Translations under genes and position numbers: made by a program | In this document: positions 40,588 to 53,762 of the stretch, in pieces | Layout of the letters: every line of letters starts with the position of its first letter | How positions within the stretch are numbered: position 1 is the stretch's first letter | The notes under the pieces: model-generated | The model's input: only the letters and a program-made list of their open reading frames with translations | Told to the model about the DNA's origin: nothing | The model's database searches: none | Assembly (NCBI RefSeq): GCF_018688335.1 | Contig: NZ_CP061316.1 | Coordinates: forward strand, 1,240,001-1,304,000 | Length of the DNA: 64,000 bases | Source: Polynucleobacter sp. AP-Jannik-300A-C4 | GTDB lineage: Bacteria > Pseudomonadota > Gammaproteobacteria > Burkholderiales > Burkholderiaceae | Direction of reading: 5' to 3'

Positions 40588-40623
40588 AAAAGGGCATAGA
40601 AACCGAGATTTCCATGCCCTTTT
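40588..40623 (-). terminator. Intrinsic terminator of rpsB-tsf
   Basis: AAAAGGGCAT (40588-40597) pairs with ATGCCCTTTT (40614-40623), with a partly complementary loop extending the stem. On the minus strand the stem is followed by TTTTGTTTG. It separates tsf from pyrH. Confidence 0.85.
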
Positions 40624-40668
40624 GGGTATGACAGCCTTACTGGGCAAGCCCAGCAGTTTTGGAGCTAA

Positions 40669-41547
40669 TTAAGCGCCTTTAGCAGCGGCAACCTGAGCAG
40701 CAACTTCTGCTGCAAAGTCGTCTTGACGCTTCTCAATGCCCTCGCCCACAACAAACATGGTGAAACCCTTGATTGTGGTGTTGGCGGCCTTGAGCATTTG
40801 CTCAACAGTTTGCTTGTCGTTTTTAACGAAAGTTTGGTTCAACAAAGAAACCTCTTTGAGGTACTTCTGAATAGAACCTTCAACCATCTTCTCAACGATT
40901 TCTGGTGGTTTGCCAGATTCAGCAGCTTTTTGAACAGCAACACTACGCTCAACAGCAATCGCTTCAGCAGGAACATCAGCCATCGACAAAGCCACTGGCT
41001 TCATTGCAGCAATATGCATTGCTACGTCTTTAGCTGCAGTCTCGTCACCTTCGAACTCAACCATCACACCAATACGAGTACCGTGAAGGTAAGAAACCAA
41101 CTTGTTGCTGCCAGCAAAACGCTTGAAGCGACGCGGCATGATGTTCTCGCCGATCTTACCGATCAAGGCGCTACGAACTTCATCAACAGTTTGACCATTC
41201 ATTGGCAATGCAAGTAATGCAGCAACGTCAGCTGGATTGTTTTCAGAAATCAGATTTGCGCAGGCTTGTGTAAATGCCAAGAAATCATCATTCTTTGAAA
41301 CGAAGTCAGTCTCACAGTTCACTTCAAGTAAAGAACCTGTAGTGCCATTAATGGCTGAAGCAACAATACCTTCAGCAGTAACGCGTGAAGCAGCTTTGCC
41401 AGCCTTGCTACCGAGCTTTACACGCAGAATTTCTTCTGCACGAGCCATATCGCCATCAGCTTCAGTCAATGCTTTTTTGCACTCCATCATCGGAGCATCA
41501 GTCTTGGCGCGTAACTCGCCAACCATTGCAGCGGTAATAGCGGCCAT
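40669..41547 (-). CDS. tsf: Elongation factor Ts
   Basis: A protein of 292 residues, the nucleotide exchange factor for EF-Tu. The N-terminal block [20 protein letters not shown] is characteristic, and [15 protein letters not shown] is the core EF-Tu contact region. Its start overlaps the rpsB stop by one base (TAATG), so it is translationally coupled to S2, and a terminator follows 46 bases downstream. Confidence 0.97.
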   Translation of the reverse strand: MAAITAAMVGELRAKTDAPMMECKKALTEADGDMARAEEILRVKLGSKAGKAASRVTAEGIVASAINGTTGSLLEVNCETDFVSKNDDFLAFTQACANLISENNPADVAALLALPMNGQTVDEVRSALIGKIGENIMPRRFKRFAGSNKLVSYLHGTRIGVMVEFEGDETAAKDVAMHIAAMKPVALSMADVPAEAIAVERSVAVQKAAESGKPPEIVEKMVEGSIQKYLKEVSLLNQTFVKNDKQTVEQMLKAANTTIKGFTMFVVGEGIEKRQDDFAAEVAAQVAAAKGA

Positions 41548-42296
41548 TATTCAGCTTTCCCTTCTTCAACAAACTCTTCTTCGCCTTCTTTAACGGCAGT
41601 CAAGATTTCTTGAACAGAGTTTGATTTACCTTCGAGGATTGCGTCAGCAATGCCACGAGCGTAGAGAAGAACAGCTTTGCTGGAGTCATCGTTACCAGGG
41701 ATGATGTAATCAACACCTTCTGGTGAATGGTTGGTATCAACCACGGCGATAACAGGAATACCAAGCTTGTTAGCTTCAGTAATAGCAATCTTGTGATAAC
41801 CAACGTCCACTACAAAAATTGCATCAGGAACACCATTCAAATCTTGAATACCGCCAAGCGCTTTTTGCAACTTGTCGAGATCGCGATCATTAGTCAAAGC
41901 TTCTTTCTTAGAAAGCTTTTCCCAATCACCAGCTTCTTTAGCAACTGCCATATCCTTCAAACGCTTGAGGGAACCTTTAACAGTTTTGAAGTTAGTGAGC
42001 GTACCGCCCAACCAACGGCTGTCGATGTAAGGCATCCCAGCACGAGCAGCTTCTTCAGCAATGATCTCGCGTGACTGACGCTTAGTACCAACGAATAAGA
42101 TAGTTCCACGATTAGCAGCAACTTGTTTTGCAAATTTCAGGGCGTCCTGAAACATTGGCAATGTTTTTTCTAAGTTGATGATGTGAATTTTGTTGCGATG
42201 GCCGAAAATATAAGGGGCCATTCTTGGGGACCAGAAACGGGTTTGGTGACCAAAATGGCAACCGGCTTCCAGCATTTGACGCATAGTTACTGACAT
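41547..42296 (-). CDS. rpsB: 30S ribosomal protein S2
   Basis: A protein of 249 residues. The N-terminus [20 protein letters not shown] and the blocks [14 protein letters not shown] and GTLTNFKTV are typical of bacterial S2. The C-terminal tail is acidic. It has a leader of about 100 bases from a TATAAT at 42405-42410; in other proteobacteria the rpsB leader mediates autoregulation by S2, and a similar role may apply here. It is divergent from map. Confidence 0.97.
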   Translation of the reverse strand: MSVTMRQMLEAGCHFGHQTRFWSPRMAPYIFGHRNKIHIINLEKTLPMFQDALKFAKQVAANRGTILFVGTKRQSREIIAEEAARAGMPYIDSRWLGGTLTNFKTVKGSLKRLKDMAVAKEAGDWEKLSKKEALTNDRDLDKLQKALGGIQDLNGVPDAIFVVDVGYHKIAITEANKLGIPVIAVVDTNHSPEGVDYIIPGNDDSSKAVLLYARGIADAILEGKSNSVQEILTAVKEGEEEFVEEGKAE

Positions 42297-42404
42297 AACT
42301 TCTCCTAAGGGTTAGTTTCTAAGATTGAGTCCTAGCTGCGCTAAAAAACGCCACCCTGGAAGGCTCAACCCGCGATTTCAGATCAAAATTGACCTGAGAC
42401 CAAA

Positions 42405-42410
42405 ATTATA
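42405..42410 (-). promoter_or_regulatory. Candidate -10 of the rpsB-tsf promoter
   Basis: A perfect TATAAT on the minus strand, 108 bases before the rpsB ATG. The transcript would have a GC-richer leader containing a GGCGTTTTTTAGCGC segment that can fold. The -35 region is not close to consensus. Confidence 0.5.
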
Positions 42411-42552
42411 GCTTAAATATCAATAACCTAGACCCCTGCCATCCCGCCAAAGGAATCTCAATCCCCGTGGAAACACCTTCAAATCGACTATTTGCCCAAT
42501 TTTTGAGCACTACGGATCTACCAAAAACTGCCAAGTCGTTGATAATCAAGGC

Positions 42553-43389
42553 ATGAATAGTGTATTTACTGCCGAAAAAGACATCCAAGGGATGCGCGAG
42601 GCTGGCCGCCTAGCCAGTGAAGTTCTTGATCATGTTGCTCCGCACGTCAAAGCGGGTGTGAGCACTGCCGAATTGGATCGCATCTGCCACGAATACATGC
42701 GAGATGTTCAAAAGACCATTCCAGCCCCATTGAACTACCAACCGCCTGGCTACCCACCCTTTCCGGCATCCATCTGCACTTCGGTAAATGATGTCATTTG
42801 CCATGGCATCCCCGGCGAAAAGATTTTAAAGATTGGTGATGTCGTGAATCTCGATATCACTGTCATTACTCCGGATGGCTACTACGGCGATACCAGCCGT
42901 ATGTTTATGGTTGGCGAGGTTTCCGTATTAGCCAAACGTCTTACTCAAATTACTTTTGAATGTATGTGGCTTGGCATTGCACAAGTGAAGCCTGGTGCTT
43001 CGCTTGGAGATATTGGTCACGTCATTCAACAGCATGCTGAAAATGCTGGCTACTCCGTTGTCCGTGAATATTGCGGTCATGGCATTGGCAAAGTGTTTCA
43101 TCAGGATCCACAGATTCTTCACTATGGCCGCCCTGGTACTGGTGAAAAGTTAAAAGAAGGAATGACCTTCACTATTGAGCCCATGATTAATGCTGGCAAA
43201 CGTGATATTCGCACCATGCCAGATCAGTGGACAGTGAAGACTAAAGATCGCAGCCTCTCTGCACAATGGGAGCACACGCTTTTGGTAACGGCTACTGGTG
43301 TTGAGGTACTTACTTGGTCAGAGGGCAGCAATCCAGCTCCTGATTGCGTTAAAGGTCTTACATTTAGACCAAACCTAGCTAACGCTTAA
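42553..43389 (+). CDS. map: Methionine aminopeptidase, type I
   Basis: A protein of 278 residues, cobalt/iron-type enzyme that removes the initiator Met. The five metal ligands are visible: Asp-101 (VNLDITV), Asp-113 (YYGDTSRMF), His-176 (CGHGIGKVFHQ), Glu-209 (FTIEPM) and Glu-240 (AQWEHTLLV). One extra residue between the first two ligands relative to the E. coli enzyme is a minor loop insertion. It is divergent from rpsB and followed 22 bases later by glnD, the order map-glnD being common. Confidence 0.97.
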   Translation: MNSVFTAEKDIQGMREAGRLASEVLDHVAPHVKAGVSTAELDRICHEYMRDVQKTIPAPLNYQPPGYPPFPASICTSVNDVICHGIPGEKILKIGDVVNLDITVITPDGYYGDTSRMFMVGEVSVLAKRLTQITFECMWLGIAQVKPGASLGDIGHVIQQHAENAGYSVVREYCGHGIGKVFHQDPQILHYGRPGTGEKLKEGMTFTIEPMINAGKRDIRTMPDQWTVKTKDRSLSAQWEHTLLVTATGVEVLTWSEGSNPAPDCVKGLTFRPNLANA

Positions 43390-43411
43390 TCTCTAAATTA
43401 GTTCAAGCGCA

Positions 43412-46015
43412 ATGGGTGAACCTCTAGCAGCTATGAAGCCCATTGTAGATATTGCCAGCTTAAGAACTGCTCGAGAGCTGGTTTATGCTGATTTTCGCGA
43501 GCATCAAGTCGTTGGGCGATTAACCAAGCAACTGAGCAAGCTCAGCGATGAGCTCCTTGTGAGTTTATGGAATTCATGTGACCTTGATTCAGATGCTGCT
43601 TTGGTCGCAGTTGGAGGCTTCGGCAGAGGAGCACTGTTTCCCTACTCTGATATTGATATTCTGATTTTGCTACCTGAGGATAAGCAATTCTTTGAGGAAG
43701 TGTTGGCCGCAAAGATTGAAAAATTTGTGGCGCAATGCTGGGACACTGGTTTAGAAATTGGCTCCTCAGTCAGAACTGTTGCTGAATGTGTATCCGAGGC
43801 AGAGCAAGACATCACTGTTCGCACCTCTCTATTGGAGTCGCGACTCATTTGCGGTAAGAAAGCCCTCTTCAAAGAATTTGAATCCGTTTATGAAAAAACT
43901 TTAGATCCAAAGTCGTTTTTTCAAGCCAAGCTAGCAGAGCAAATTCAGCGTCACTACAAATACCAAGATACACCCTACTCTCTAGAGCCCAATTGCAAAG
44001 AGAGTCCTGGTGGCTTGCGTGACTTACAGGTCATCTCCTGGGTCAGTAAAGCAGCGCACCTAGGCAATACATTTAAAGATCTCAGTCTTGCTGGTCTAGT
44101 TACTCAACGTGAATTAACTGAACTCAATCGTAACCAGCGTTTTTTAGAAACTCTACGTGCCAATCTTCATCTACTAGCTAAACGTAGGCAAGATGTATTG
44201 GCCTTTGACTTGCAAGCGCCCCTTGCAGCAGCGATGGGGATCAAAGAAGAGTCCTCTAGGTTAGCTAGTGAGGCCATCATGCGCCGCTACTATTGGGCGG
44301 CTAAGGCAGTGAATCAATTGAATGACGTACTGCTGCAGAACATTGAAGCACTACTCTTTCCCCAAGAGTCCAAAACAACTCATGCGATTGCTGGTGAAGG
44401 TAATGAGTGCTTTATTGAGCGTCAAGGTGTCTTGGATATCACCGACCCCCAGTTGTTTCAGAAACACCCAGAACAAATTCTGCGTACCTTCTTGGTGTTT
44501 GCACAAACAGCCAACGTCAAGAGCTTATCTGCAACGATCTTTAGAGCGCTATATAACGCGCGTCAGAAGATGGATAGTAAATGGCGCAAAGATCCAGTCA
44601 ACCGCGCACTATTTATTGAGATTCTAAAAGAGCCAGAAGGAGTGAGTCGAGCCTTCCAACTCATGAACCGCACCAGCGTACTTGGTCGCTATCTACCCGC
44701 CTTCAGAAAAATTGTTGGTCAAATGCAGCATGACTTATTTCACGTCTATACGGTTGACCAACACATCTTGATGGTGCTGCGTAATGTGCGTCGCTTTATG
44801 GTGGTCGAGCATACGCATGAATTTCCCTTCTGTAGTAGCCTGATTGCCCACTTTGAAAAGCCCTGGCTGCTAGTTATTGCCGCCCTCTTCCATGACATCG
44901 CCAAAGGACGCGGTGGTGATCACTCTGAACTTGGCAAAGCAGATATGCGCAGGTTTGCAAAAGATCATGGCTTAGATAAAGCAGATACCGAGTTATTGGT
45001 ATGGTTGGTTGCAGAGCACTTGAATATGAGTCAAGTAGCTCAGAAACAAGACATCACAGATCCAGAAGTAGTGCAGGCGTTTGCTAAAAAGGTAGGTGAC
45101 GAGCGCCATCTCACAGCACTATATTTATTAACTGTTGCCGATGTCCGAGGAACTAGCCCTAAAGTCTGGAATGCCTGGAAGGGCAAACTATTAGAGGATC
45201 TCTATCGCGTCACCTTACGTGTATTGGGTGGCGCAAAACCAGATGCTTCTTCCGAGCTTGCACAGCATCAAGAGGGATCTCGCGCCAAGCTACGTCTCTA
45301 TGCAATTGAAGATTCTGCTTACGAGAATTTATGGAAGCAGTTAGATGTTGCCTTCTTTTTGCGTCAAGATGCGGCAGATATTGCTTGGCTTACACGCCAT
45401 CTCTACAACAAGGTGGATAGTGAAATTCCTGTAGTACGGGCTCGCCTCTCTCCAGTGGGCGAAGGCTTGCAAATTGCTGTCTATATAAAAGATCAGGAAG
45501 ATCTCTTTGCTAGAATTTGCGCCTACTTTGAGCGCCACGGCTTCTCGATTTGGGATGCCCGCATTCATACAACGAAGCATGGGTATGCACTGGATACTTT
45601 CCAGATCTCTGGTAGTAATTTAGTTGATGAAGGCGGCAGTTACCGCGACCTCATTCAGTTAGTTGAATATGAGCTAACAGCTGCATTGCAAAACAATGAT
45701 CCTTTGCCATCTCCCAGCATGGGAAGACTCTCAAGACAGTCTCGCACCTTCCCAATCCAACCACGTGTGCACATGATTCCGGATGAACGCGGTCAATACT
45801 ATGCGCTCTCCCTTTCAGCAAGTGATCGCACCGGACTACTTTACGCAATCTCTAGAGTCTTGGCTAAGCACCAAGTCTCATTACACACTGCACGCATCAA
45901 TACCTTGGGCGAGCGCGTAGAAGACGTTTTCCTATTGGATGCAGCTAACTTGAGCAAGAATCCAAAGCTACAAATCCTGCTAGAGACGGACTTGCTAGAG
46001 GCATTAGGAGCTTAA
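43412..46015 (+). CDS. glnD: Bifunctional uridylyltransferase/uridylyl-removing enzyme
   Basis: A protein of 867 residues. It senses glutamine and uridylylates or deuridylylates PII, controlling nitrogen metabolism. The nucleotidyltransferase motif [19 protein letters not shown] is at about 68-86 (Asp-80, Asp-82). The HD domain carries [17 protein letters not shown] near residue 500. Two C-terminal ACT domains start at about [13 protein letters not shown] and [13 protein letters not shown]. All domains are intact. The start ATG has a weak ribosome-binding site. Confidence 0.96.
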   Translation: MGEPLAAMKPIVDIASLRTARELVYADFREHQVVGRLTKQLSKLSDELLVSLWNSCDLDSDAALVAVGGFGRGALFPYSDIDILILLPEDKQFFEEVLAAKIEKFVAQCWDTGLEIGSSVRTVAECVSEAEQDITVRTSLLESRLICGKKALFKEFESVYEKTLDPKSFFQAKLAEQIQRHYKYQDTPYSLEPNCKESPGGLRDLQVISWVSKAAHLGNTFKDLSLAGLVTQRELTELNRNQRFLETLRANLHLLAKRRQDVLAFDLQAPLAAAMGIKEESSRLASEAIMRRYYWAAKAVNQLNDVLLQNIEALLFPQESKTTHAIAGEGNECFIERQGVLDITDPQLFQKHPEQILRTFLVFAQTANVKSLSATIFRALYNARQKMDSKWRKDPVNRALFIEILKEPEGVSRAFQLMNRTSVLGRYLPAFRKIVGQMQHDLFHVYTVDQHILMVLRNVRRFMVVEHTHEFPFCSSLIAHFEKPWLLVIAALFHDIAKGRGGDHSELGKADMRRFAKDHGLDKADTELLVWLVAEHLNMSQVAQKQDITDPEVVQAFAKKVGDERHLTALYLLTVADVRGTSPKVWNAWKGKLLEDLYRVTLRVLGGAKPDASSELAQHQEGSRAKLRLYAIEDSAYENLWKQLDVAFFLRQDAADIAWLTRHLYNKVDSEIPVVRARLSPVGEGLQIAVYIKDQEDLFARICAYFERHGFSIWDARIHTTKHGYALDTFQISGSNLVDEGGSYRDLIQLVEYELTAALQNNDPLPSPSMGRLSRQSRTFPIQPRVHMIPDERGQYYALSLSASDRTGLLYAISRVLAKHQVSLHTARINTLGERVEDVFLLDAANLSKNPKLQILLETDLLEALGA

Positions 46016-46113
46016 CTAGCTTTACCTAGCCGTACTGACTTAGAAGCAGTTTTTAATGCAAAAAATCTCAAAGAGAATATTGAATCCCAGTCACAAGAGG
46101 AAAAGGGGTTCTA

Positions 46114-46707
46114 TTACATATTTTTTAAAATTTCTGCCTTCTTCTTGGCATATTCTTGATTCGTAATTAAGCCTTTTTGTAGCATCAAATTTAACTCTTC
46201 TAATGTTTTTAACGCATTGGAATTCTTTGCGCTTGCATCGGAAGACACGCCTGTAGTGTAGCTAGATTTAACAGGGTTAACTTGAGGGGCTGGGGCTGGA
46301 GTTGGGACAGGAGCAGGTTGCTCACCAGTTTCATTGGGGGTATTTGGTTGATAAGGAGCGGGAGGGCAATTACGATCTACGCCCATTTGCTGTAAACGAT
46401 CATATCTCGCTTTAGCCGCACGCTCTTCTATGGTTGGCGTATCACCTATGTTCATAAAAAACCAGGGAATCCCAAGAGTAAAAATTCCAGCTACCCCCAG
46501 TGCAGCGTTGGTACCGGTCTGCCGATTTTTATCCCCGTTCGCCTGCAGTTGTGCAGTAATCATTTGCTGCATTTCATTCGCAATAGCATCACAACTCAAA
46601 GTACTATCTCCAGCTTGAGCAACAGGAACAGTAATGGGAACGGTGGTGGTGCAAGCCACAGAAATTAGTGAAATGGCTACTATGCTCACTGTAATCTTTT
46701 TAATCAT
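46114..46707 (-). CDS. Lipoprotein with C-terminal SHOCT domain
   Basis: About 197 residues from the ATG at 46707 (a GTG at 46734 would add nine). The start MIKKITVSIVAISLISVAC is a lipoprotein signal. A hydrophobic, glycine-containing segment (TNAALGVAGIFTLGIPWFFM) may insert in or pair along a membrane; a Pro-rich linker with PAPVPTPAPAPQ follows. The C-terminal LEELNLMLQKGLITNQEYA and KKKAEILKNM form a SHOCT domain closely matching the one at the end of the element lipoprotein at 8805-9155. Role unknown; isolated between glnD and ligA. Confidence 0.7.
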   Translation of the reverse strand: MIKKITVSIVAISLISVACTTTVPITVPVAQAGDSTLSCDAIANEMQQMITAQLQANGDKNRQTGTNAALGVAGIFTLGIPWFFMNIGDTPTIEERAAKARYDRLQQMGVDRNCPPAPYQPNTPNETGEQPAPVPTPAPAPQVNPVKSSYTTGVSSDASAKNSNALKTLEELNLMLQKGLITNQEYAKKKAEILKNM

Positions 46708-46964
46708 TCCCTGCTTTCGTGATATTTGTTGCACTTAACATTGCCAAAACTATTTCGCAATATTTAATGGATTTTTAACTCTTGGAAAATTTCATAATTA
46801 TTTGGAATTTATCATACAAATTCACCACCCGCCTTTGTTTACGTCTATAGAGAATTAGTATTGTTGTGGTAGACCCAAGATTCAGAATAAAAATTGCTAT
46901 AAATTAGTTTGAATTGCTTTGCAATTAAACAGATTCCTCATCTTCCTATCCAGGAGTGGAGAAC

Positions 46965-48989
<2,025 letters not shown>

Positions 48990-50066
48990 TTAGCTAAAAA
49001 GTCTACTAGCAGCAGAAGATCCGGCAGGAACACCACTTCTCTCAAGGTTCTCGTATAAACCATCAAGATGCTGACGAATGCTTTGAATTGAAATATCAGA
49101 CAAGTTGATACCGTTGTCATCCACTAATCGTCCATGAGCGGCTTGTGCAATTTCAAGGCCCTCTGAAAGCATGCGCTCGAATGGTTTCTCGTCAAACGAA
49201 ATTAAAGGTAATTCTAGGAGCAAAGTCAGCTGCTGCACTGGCTGCCCAGGATTCAGATCAGTGCTACTGAAAATAGGCGCACGATTACTAAAGTAATCGT
49301 AAGTCCGGCCACTACGTGACAAGATGAACCCACGTTGATTCATGAGTGAATCTAGCTTAGTCCAAGCGCACGCTTCATCGAATAGCACATTGATACTCAA
49401 TTGAATATCACTTTCTGCTGCCATAGCATCTAAATCTTTTGCCTTCTCTAGCATCGTACTAACACTTGGCATATCAATTTGGGCACCTAGCGTTAACGCT
49501 AGTGCTTGAGCTCTGGAGCAAAAATCAGACAGCTCTAGTACACCTATTGGTCCACGACGACTTGCTAACTGAATAGCCAACTGAAGCTCTGAATAGGAGG
49601 AGTCCGACTCAAGCAAGCCCCACCCCTCAGAAGAATTCAGATCGACGTTTAAACCTTCACACATCCAGCGAGCCGAAGATGGTGTAGACAAATCATCCCA
49701 AGAAATCATTTCTTTCAGAATTTCTGATCCAGTGATCGGCTGAGAGAAGCGAAGAGTAATAACGCAATCAATTCTTGGATCAATAGAAAAGCTGGCCGAG
49801 TCAGCCTTCACTGGCAAGCTTACTTCTTTAAAAGTTGGCTCAAGCTGCTCGCCGGTAATTGGATCAGCAAAGCCAGATCCAAAAGTAGGTTCACGTGCAA
49901 CACGCTCAGCAAGGTAATCCTCTGCTTCAGCCCTTGCTTTACGGAGTGCACGAGCGTACTTCACATTCAGAATAGCTACTGCAATCAGAATCAATAGGCC
50001 AATAACAGCCAAAGCAAACTGCAAGTCAGACAAGCCCAGCGTTGTCATGAGTTGCTCTAGATTCAC
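48990..50066 (-). CDS. zipA: ZipA-like cell division protein
   Basis: A protein of 358 residues with a single N-terminal membrane helix (LQFALAVIGLLILIAVAILNV), a charged linker and a C-terminal domain resembling the ZipA FtsZ-binding domain (DPRIDCVITLRFSQPITGSE near the middle and LLLELPLISFDEKPFERM near the end). In gammaproteobacteria ZipA tethers FtsZ to the membrane; the betaproteobacterial proteins are more divergent. The position directly after smc (adjacent codons) and before ligA supports the call. Confidence 0.82.
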   Translation of the reverse strand: MNLEQLMTTLGLSDLQFALAVIGLLILIAVAILNVKYARALRKARAEAEDYLAERVAREPTFGSGFADPITGEQLEPTFKEVSLPVKADSASFSIDPRIDCVITLRFSQPITGSEILKEMISWDDLSTPSSARWMCEGLNVDLNSSEGWGLLESDSSYSELQLAIQLASRRGPIGVLELSDFCSRAQALALTLGAQIDMPSVSTMLEKAKDLDAMAAESDIQLSINVLFDEACAWTKLDSLMNQRGFILSRSGRTYDYFSNRAPIFSSTDLNPGQPVQQLTLLLELPLISFDEKPFERMLSEGLEIAQAAHGRLVDDNGINLSDISIQSIRQHLDGLYENLERSGVPAGSSAASRLFS

Positions 50067-53000
50067 TTAAGCTGCCTCCACCATAGAAACTGCAGAAGAA
50101 ATATCCACCGCCACGATACGCGATACGCCCTGCTCTTGCATGGTGACACCAATCAACTGATGCGCGATTTCCATAGTGATCTTGTTATGTGAGATGAATA
50201 CAAATTGAGTCTTACTAGACATTTTGGCAACCATCTGGGCATAACGCAAGGTGTTCGCGTCATCCAATGGGGCATCAACCTCATCGAGCAAGCAGAATGG
50301 GGCCGGATTAAGAAGGAATAATGAGAAGACTAGGGCAATTGCGGTTAAGGCCTTTTCACCACCGGAGAGTAAATAGATTGAACTATTTTTCTTGCCAGGA
50401 GGCTGAGCCATAACCTGTACGCCTGCATCCAAGATTTCTTCACCAGTCATCACCAACTCTGCATGACCTCCACCGAATAGTTCAGGGAACAGTTTTCCAA
50501 AATGGGTATTTACTTGGTCAAAAGTGCCTTGCAATAGATCACGGGTTTCTGCATCAATCTTCGCAATCGCATCAGTCAATGTCTGCATCGCTTCATTTAA
50601 GTCAGCCGATTGGGCATCGAGGAACTGCTTGCGCTCACGTGAGCTAGAAAGCTCATCTAAAGCAGCCATATTCACTGGGCCTAGAGATTGAATTTCTGTA
50701 TTCAGGCGATTCACTTCGGTTTGCAAAGCTCCAACCTTGAGGTCAGGACTAAAGCTAGCTTCTAATGCAGTGAGGTCTGCTTCGGCATCTGAAAGTAAGG
50801 TTGCAAACTGTTCAAAGTTCAAGCGAGCAGCCTGTTCACGCAACTGTAAATCCACCACCTTGTCGCGCATTGGCTGAAGACTGCGCTCAATCTGTAAGCG
50901 CACTTCATCCGCTTCACGTAGTTGATGTAATAAAGCGTCTTGTTCAGTACGGGCATTTGCCAGTGCAGCCTCACGAGCACTACGTGCCAACAATAAGCCC
51001 TGCAATTTATCTTGCGCTTCATCATCGCTGAGAGTTTCAAGTTCTTGCTCAGAGCTAGCTTGCTTATCCTGAATCTCCATAATCTGGACACGCGCTGTAC
51101 TTTGATCACGCTGCAAATCCGCAATACGCTGCTGTAAAGATCGGGTTGCAAAAGCTGCCTCTTGAGCTGACATCTCAGATGAGCGTAAGGATTCGCGAAG
51201 ACGATCACGTTCTTGAGTGGCTAACTCAAGCTTCTCCTGAGCAATCGCCAGATTCTCTTGTAAGCCTTGTTTAGATTCTTCAGACTGAGCGAGCTCTTCT
51301 GCTGATTGCTCTTGAGTTTGAGTTAGCTGCTCCATTTGCTGGCGCAACTCACTTAACTCACCCTGAATTTGCTCAGCGCGCTGGCTGTACTTTTCTTCAG
51401 CTTGAGTTAACTGCATTCTTTCCACTTCAAAGCCATGCACTTCTTGTACAGCTTGTTCTGCAGCAATACGAGTTTGCTCAGCAGTTTGATGGGCAGCCTG
51501 ATAATTAGAGACGCATTGATCCAACTCACCTTGCAACTCACTCTGAATTAACTTTTGTGCACGCAATTGCTTTTCGAGACCTTCCATCTCTTGAGCACGC
51601 GCCAACATACCAGCCTGCTCAGAGTCTGCAGCATATAACTGCACACCCACACGGCTCACCAAATGGCCTTGTTGGGTGACGAAAGCGCCTCCTGCTGGCA
51701 ACTTCTCGCGACGATGCAGCGCATCTTCCAAGCTATTAGCAATGTAGATGTTATCTAACCACTCTTGCAATACGCCTGCAACACGCGGTGCGCCTGCGCT
51801 CTGAACTCGAGTCAATAGTGGCGTGAAATCAGCCGGCACAGTAGTGTGCGCAGGAGAAATATCTTCTGTTAACAAAATAGCTAAACGGCTTGGGGGAGCA
51901 TCATTGGCTAAAGCTAGAGTTTCTTGGACACTCTTCGCCGTTACCGCCGCTAAGCGCTCACGTAATACGGATTCCAAAGCAGCTTCCCAACCACTCTCCA
52001 CCTTGAGCTCTTGCCAAAGACGCTTGCTCTCTTTTAAGCCTTTGCTCTCAAGCCATGGACCAATCTTGCCCTGCGCTTGAACGCTGGCCTGCAATGCAGT
52101 CAGTGCAGTTAATTTAGCTTCAGTTTGAGCCAATTCTTGGTTAGCTGATTGAATCTGCTGTTGCGCAGTATTACGAGCTTCATCAGCAGCTGGAACGCGC
52201 TGTTGTGCTTCACCGGCTTTTTGTCTTGCTTCATCAACTTTTCGCTGAGCCATTGCGTGGCGATCAATTGCCATTTGTAATGCTTCAGCATCCGGTCTAC
52301 GCATGCCAGCAAGTTCAGCCTCAAGACGACTATCGCGCCCTTTGAGCTCTTCTACTTGAGTGGTAATTGCTTTAACGCGTTCACCTAGACTTGCTAAGCG
52401 CTGATCGATGGTTGCCAAGCTCTCGCGGGCATCATTGAGTTCTCGTGAGTAGACTTGATAGGACTCTTCGCGAGCTGGCATCTGCTCTTGCAAGCCAGAT
52501 AATTCCGCTATTAATGTTTGCTCTTTTTCTGCAGCCAGGCTGAGCTCTTGCTCTGCAGTGCGTTGAGCTTGTGCAGCATCTGTTTCTTGCACAGTCCAGC
52601 GCTGTAATTGAGCTAGTAAATCTTGGGATTGCTGTTGTAGACGCTGACGTGCTTCTTGCACATAACGAATCTGTGACTCTACTTGGCTGACATCAGCGTT
52701 GGTTTGATACAAGTCACCTTGCGCTTGAGAAACCTTATCTTGCAATGCGTACTGTTCGGTGCGCATGGTCTCGAGCTCAGTTTCAGCATGACGCATTTTT
52801 GCCGTCTGCTCTTCCAAATGGACTTGAGTGTCACGAATGCCATTGGCATGACGCTCCTGCTCTTTGCCAGCCTCAGTCTGACGCACAAACCAGAGTAACT
52901 GTTGCTGAGATTTCATCTCTGCAGAAAGTTCAGCATGACGCTCAGCTACTGTAGCCTGCTTTTCTAAACGAGTGAGTTGTTGATCGAGCTCACGCAGGAT

Positions 53001-53588
53001 GTCTTCTACGCGTACTAAATTTTCTTTGGTGTCTTCAAGTCGAGAGGCGGTTTCTTTGCGACGCTCTTTGTATTTTGAAACGCCTGCAGCTTCTTCCAAG
53101 AAAACACGCAGTTCTTCTGGCTTTGCTTCCAAGATGCGGTTGATCGTGCCCTGCCCAATAATCGCGTAGCCTCTTGGGCCCATGCCCGTGCCCAAGAAAA
53201 TATCTTGAATGTCTTTACGACGGACAACTTGATTGTTCACGTAGTAGCTCGAGTTGCCATCACGAGTCAATACGCGTTTCACGCCCAGCTCAGTAAATGC
53301 ACTCCACTGCCCTTGTGCGCGACCATCTGAATTGTCAAAAATGAGTTCTACACTGGCACGCCCAGAAGGTTTACGCAAACCAGAGCCATTAAAAATAACG
53401 TCCTGCATGGATTCACCACGCAACTCACTGGCTCGGGACTCCCCCAAAACCCAACGTACTGCATCAATAATGTTGGACTTTCCGCAACCATTAGGACCCA
53501 CAACGCCGATCAATTGACCTGGCATTTCAAATTGGGTCGGATCGACAAATGACTTAAAGCCGGAAAGTTTGATGGATTTCAGTTGCAC
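50067..53588 (-). CDS. smc: Chromosome segregation protein SMC
   Basis: A protein of 1173 residues, the SMC ATPase of bacterial condensin. Walker A is GPNGCGKS at 31-38 followed by NIIDAVRWVLGES; the hinge (about 510-650) is flanked by long Gln/Glu-rich coiled coils; the C-terminal signature LLSGGEKALTAIALVFSLF and Walker B PFCLLDEVDAPLDDANTLR are complete. scpA and scpB are not in the window. It is the first gene of the smc-zipA-ligA group. Confidence 0.97.
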   Translation of the reverse strand: MQLKSIKLSGFKSFVDPTQFEMPGQLIGVVGPNGCGKSNIIDAVRWVLGESRASELRGESMQDVIFNGSGLRKPSGRASVELIFDNSDGRAQGQWSAFTELGVKRVLTRDGNSSYYVNNQVVRRKDIQDIFLGTGMGPRGYAIIGQGTINRILEAKPEELRVFLEEAAGVSKYKERRKETASRLEDTKENLVRVEDILRELDQQLTRLEKQATVAERHAELSAEMKSQQQLLWFVRQTEAGKEQERHANGIRDTQVHLEEQTAKMRHAETELETMRTEQYALQDKVSQAQGDLYQTNADVSQVESQIRYVQEARQRLQQQSQDLLAQLQRWTVQETDAAQAQRTAEQELSLAAEKEQTLIAELSGLQEQMPAREESYQVYSRELNDARESLATIDQRLASLGERVKAITTQVEELKGRDSRLEAELAGMRRPDAEALQMAIDRHAMAQRKVDEARQKAGEAQQRVPAADEARNTAQQQIQSANQELAQTEAKLTALTALQASVQAQGKIGPWLESKGLKESKRLWQELKVESGWEAALESVLRERLAAVTAKSVQETLALANDAPPSRLAILLTEDISPAHTTVPADFTPLLTRVQSAGAPRVAGVLQEWLDNIYIANSLEDALHRREKLPAGGAFVTQQGHLVSRVGVQLYAADSEQAGMLARAQEMEGLEKQLRAQKLIQSELQGELDQCVSNYQAAHQTAEQTRIAAEQAVQEVHGFEVERMQLTQAEEKYSQRAEQIQGELSELRQQMEQLTQTQEQSAEELAQSEESKQGLQENLAIAQEKLELATQERDRLRESLRSSEMSAQEAAFATRSLQQRIADLQRDQSTARVQIMEIQDKQASSEQELETLSDDEAQDKLQGLLLARSAREAALANARTEQDALLHQLREADEVRLQIERSLQPMRDKVVDLQLREQAARLNFEQFATLLSDAEADLTALEASFSPDLKVGALQTEVNRLNTEIQSLGPVNMAALDELSSSRERKQFLDAQSADLNEAMQTLTDAIAKIDAETRDLLQGTFDQVNTHFGKLFPELFGGGHAELVMTGEEILDAGVQVMAQPPGKKNSSIYLLSGGEKALTAIALVFSLFLLNPAPFCLLDEVDAPLDDANTLRYAQMVAKMSSKTQFVFISHNKITMEIAHQLIGVTMQEQGVSRIVAVDISSAVSMVEAA

Positions 53589-53699
53589 GGCGTACTTTGC
53601 AGGGAAAAAGGGGGTTCAAATAAGGGGGTAAAAATTATTACTAAAGTGGGAAGATGATAGCAAGCTTAGGTCTACCTACACGGGTTTTTGCCCCACCGA

Positions 53700-53705
53700 T
53701 ATAAT
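53700..53705 (+). promoter_or_regulatory. Candidate -10 for dapD
   Basis: A perfect TATAAT 58 bases before the dapD ATG, in the 174-base gap facing smc. No good -35 was seen at the expected spacing. Confidence 0.4.
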
Positions 53706-53762
53706 GATTAATCTACTTCCAGGGGCAAAACCCCTTAACAATCTGATAGTTAACTAAAAAGC

